DNA from: Acidimicrobiia bacterium
GTDB taxonomy: Bacteria > Actinomycetota > Acidimicrobiia > Acidimicrobiales > Aldehydirespiratoraceae
NCBI GenBank assembly: GCA_022824605.1
Contig: JAJDZO010000077.1
Span: 1 to 8,157, forward strand
DNA length: 8,157 nucleotides
Reading direction: 5' to 3'
Below the pieces are notes generated by a model that did no database searches, was not told the origin of the DNA, and saw only the letters and a list, made by a program, of their open reading frames with translations. Positions 6,170 to 8,157 of the stretch are shown piece after piece. Position 1 is the stretch's first letter, and each line of letters opens with the position of its first letter. The translations under genes and the position numbers were made by a program.

Positions 6170-7702
6170 TCAAGTTTGGGTTGGCAGCATAATGACGGCG
6201 AATCCCGAAACACCCTCGTAGCCTTCCCCGGTGGGCACTCTCATCATTCCTGATGGTGTGTTGCCAGCATTGCCGCGACCGCCAGCGAATGGGAACGTCG
6301 TCACTCCAGGTTGTGACTCGACATACACGTACACGTCTTGTCCCTGAGGTCGCACTACGTGCTCTCGTCCGTCCAGGGCATCCAATAACGAGCGACAGCT
6401 TATGGCGTTCGCGCTGCAATGGGCTGCCGAGCCTTCAGGTCTCTGGAGTCTCACGCCGGCGCGATACCAACTCATTGCCGCGGGAAACTCTCCCATCATG
6501 ACCTTGCAGTTGCCGAGCGCCAGTGCCGCGTCACTTCCCTCGCCCGCTGACCAGGCTGCATCAAAATCCTCGTAAGCCTCGGCGAACCGCTCCAGCATGT
6601 ACTTCGAGTTTCCGCGATTGTACAGCACGTTCCGCTGCAAATCGGGCCCATGCCTTAGGGCGCTATCAAAGTCTGCGACAGCCTCAGCATGACGACCAAG
6701 CGTAGCACTCACGTTACCTCGGTTGTAGTAGAGCACATTCAACTTCACAGGGGCCACACTACCCGAACTCGGTGCTGCTGCCAGCCCTGTGTCAAGCGGG
6801 TGCCCTATTCGCTCGATTGCCCTCGTATATGCGCCCAGCGCTTCTTCGAACCGCCCCATTGCCGAAAGCGTGTCACCAAGCAGACCCTGCGGCTGGGCGA
6901 CATCAGGCAGTGCAGCAGCGTAAGCTTCATATTCCCTAAGTGCGTCCTCAAATCTCTCAGCCCGATGCCATAGAGCACCGCGGTCTCTGTGCTGCTCAGG
7001 CGTAAGCGCGTCCTCAAGTGTGAGTGGCTTTGATCTATCGTTAGCTCGGGCCCAGCCTACGAGGTCTCCGAACAGAAAACCATCCGACACTCCTCTGTGC
7101 GACAGGTGTTGGCGGATGCCCTCCTTGTCGTTCAGGGGCACGTCGACCCATGTAACGTGAGGTTTCGGAATCCGAGGTGGGTTGCAGATCACGAACATGC
7201 TTTGCTGCGCGACAATCCTAGGACCCAGCGATCGGTCGGGCTCGTAGTACACGATGCGATCTGTGCGAAACAGGCCTTCGCTTTCGTCAACCCCGCGACC
7301 GTTTACTGCAATCTGAGGATTCCCTATGTCCATGATAAACACCCTTCCGTCCTTTTCGTGTGGGGCATCACACGCGAACCAGAGGGCAACCAGAGGACTC
7401 AACGAGAAATCCAAGAATGCGGTCGCAGCGCCCAGGTGTTGAAGGAAGGACAGCCGCTGCAAGAGCGTCAGACGGTCTCCGTCGATGACCTCCGTAGCGA
7501 TGCGAATTTCGCGGAGATAGTCCCATACCATATTCCTGAGATCGGCATCATCTTCTAGGACCGACTCTCCGTATGTCTTAACGATTCGGTCGATGGCTCC
7601 CGAACGCAGGTGCCAATCAGAACTAGCTTGACCTCGGAACACTGGCCTCGACATTCCTCGTGCCGCATCGAGGACCGCCTCGATGACATCTGGAGCAGTC
7701 AA
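6170..7702 (-). CDS. FRG-domain protein with C-terminal TPR repeats
   Basis: Numbering is from the TTG at 7702 (510 residues). An FRG domain covers about residues 1-215: the name-giving FRGQ at 22-25 with DWHLRSG after it, then LQHLGAATAFLDFSLSPLVALWFAC at about 87-111, the conserved second block. Residues about 235-424 are several TPR units (RAERFEDALREYEAY, MGRFEEALGAYTRAI, LGRHAEAVADFDSAL, LERFAEAYEDFDAAW), a protein-binding scaffold. The last 85 residues are not recognised. FRG domains have no settled biochemistry. The start is uncertain: the frame is open to a TTG at 7867, but that TTG lies upstream of a -10-like box; ATG at 7654 has GAGGA almost touching it and would leave only five residues before FRGQ. 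TTG at 7702 overlaps the stop of a small upstream ORF. GC is clearly lower than in the left genes, suggesting separate acquisition. Confidence 0.85.
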   Translation of the reverse strand: MTAPDVIEAVLDAARGMSRPVFRGQASSDWHLRSGAIDRIVKTYGESVLEDDADLRNMVWDYLREIRIATEVIDGDRLTLLQRLSFLQHLGAATAFLDFSLSPLVALWFACDAPHEKDGRVFIMDIGNPQIAVNGRGVDESEGLFRTDRIVYYEPDRSLGPRIVAQQSMFVICNPPRIPKPHVTWVDVPLNDKEGIRQHLSHRGVSDGFLFGDLVGWARANDRSKPLTLEDALTPEQHRDRGALWHRAERFEDALREYEAYAAALPDVAQPQGLLGDTLSAMGRFEEALGAYTRAIERIGHPLDTGLAAAPSSGSVAPVKLNVLYYNRGNVSATLGRHAEAVADFDSALRHGPDLQRNVLYNRGNSKYMLERFAEAYEDFDAAWSAGEGSDAALALGNCKVMMGEFPAAMSWYRAGVRLQRPEGSAAHCSANAISCRSLLDALDGREHVVRPQGQDVYVYVESQPGVTTFPFAGGRGNAGNTPSGMMRVPTGEGYEGVSGFAVIMLPTQT

Positions 7703-7827
7703 TTGTCCAGGCGCCGCTGACCGGCGAATGTTCGAGATGGGTCGCCTGGCCAACTCAGGACTGTGCGTCCCAATGTTGCTCTGGCATATGTTCGCAGTGC
7801 CCGATTCGGGCCGAAGAGGGACACCAT
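7699..7827 (-). CDS. Possible 42-residue leader ORF of the FRG gene
   Basis: Begins ATG GTG TCC CTC and ends TGA at 7701-7699; the product MVSLFGPNRALRTYAR... is basic and unlike any family I know. Its ATG lies 6 nt downstream of TACGAT, as in the apparent leaderless starts elsewhere in the window. Its stop overlaps the TTG proposed as the FRG start as TTGA, an arrangement used for translational coupling. It may instead be chance, or mark a frameshift that split the N-terminus from the FRG reading frame. Confidence 0.3.
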   Translation of the reverse strand: MVSLFGPNRALRTYARATLGRTVLSWPGDPSRTFAGQRRLDN

Positions 7828-7833
7828 GTAACG

Positions 7834-7839
7834 ATCGTA
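7834..7839 (-). promoter_or_regulatory. Possible -10 box upstream of the FRG gene
   Basis: Minus-strand TACGAT matches TANNNT and would start transcription at about 7827, exactly at an ATG. TTGACA lies upstream at 7867-7862, a perfect -35 hexamer, but the 22-bp gap is too long for a standard promoter. Confidence 0.35.
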
Positions 7840-7867
7840 CCGCAATGTCGCGCGATTGGACTGTCAA

Positions 7868-8157
7868 CGGCCAGTGGGCCAGGATCGCTCACCGCTCCGC
7901 TAAGGATGTAGCCCGAACGACCGCTGACACCGCGGTCCGCATCCCCGACAGTGACCATGAATCCAGTACCCATTGGATAGGACGCAAGAGAACGGACCCT
8001 TGAGTGGTCGGGAACGCGACGGGCTCACGGATGCATCAACTCGCTCGTGAGCCACCCTGGCCCGCCGCGCTGGGTCCACGACTACAACTGTCACCGACAC
8101 CACAGCGCCGTCGGCGGCCCACCCGCATCACGCGCTAAGAACCTAACGCGAAGCGAC
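7868..8157. other. Intergenic stretch to the right edge
   Basis: No gene can be supported in these 290 bases. A minus-strand frame with VTVVVVDPARR around 8103-7900 is open, but it has no ribosome-binding site, no -10-like box at the start and no recognisable family. The one clear structure is a hairpin at 8022-8053. Confidence 0.4.
8022..8053. repeat. 8-bp inverted repeat with a palindrome in its loop
   Basis: GGCTCACG (8022-8029) pairs perfectly with CGTGAGCC (8046-8053). The 16-nt loop begins with the palindrome GATGCATC (8030-8037). No T-run follows on either strand. It may be a terminator of the U-less actinobacterial kind for an upstream gene outside the window, or a protein-binding site. 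Confidence 0.5.

Noticed and set aside
7097..7558. Plus-strand 153-residue frame opposite the FRG domain
   Set aside because: It lies antisense to the conserved FRG blocks and has no recognisable family.
7900..8103. Minus-strand 67-residue frame starting MVSVTVVVVD
   Set aside because: No ribosome-binding site, promoter-like box or known family; composition is not clearly coding.
8131..8150. Imperfect palindrome CGCGCTAAGA/ACCTAACGCG at the right edge
   Set aside because: Only 7 of 10 positions pair and half of that comes from self-complementary CGCG; chance is sufficient.

Overview
The window reads as chromosomal DNA of a high-GC actinobacterium. An Acidimicrobiia-like or other environmental lineage is my guess, not something the sequence proves. 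The basis is the GC-rich coding style, the tRNA-Ser/tadA pairing, a class IV aminotransferase of the actinobacterial PabC-like type, a DM13-domain surface protein, and several gene starts that look leaderless (a -10-like TANNNT box 6-7 nt before the start codon).

Left part (1-1757): a gene-poor edge, then a minus-strand run of pabC-like aminotransferase, tadA and tRNA-Ser(CGA). These are housekeeping functions (folate/amino-acid metabolism and decoding). A perfect 37-bp tandem duplication sits between the aminotransferase and tadA and includes the aminotransferase stop codon.

Middle part (1758-4206): two convergent genes for membrane-anchored, probably extracytoplasmic proteins. One is a DM13-domain protein on the plus strand; the other is an unrecognised protein with a probable beta-propeller-like domain on the minus strand. 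Each has an N-terminal membrane segment, an acidic Pro-rich linker and a C-terminal globular domain. The three boundaries of this pair each carry a short direct repeat of about 28-33 bp with a period of 72-86 bp.

Right part (4207-8157): a plus-strand multidomain protein (Schlafen-type AlbA_2, GHKL-like ATP-binding module, carboxypeptidase-regulatory-like Ig-type domain, distinctive C-terminal domain) converges with a minus-strand FRG-domain protein carrying TPR repeats. The FRG gene has visibly lower GC than the left part and may have been acquired separately. A 42-codon ORF with a leaderless-type promoter lies just upstream of it and its stop overlaps a TTG start, which suggests translational coupling. 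AlbA_2 and FRG proteins often occur in accessory or defence-type gene neighbourhoods, so this pair is the best candidate for an uncharacterised system. No function can be shown from sequence alone.
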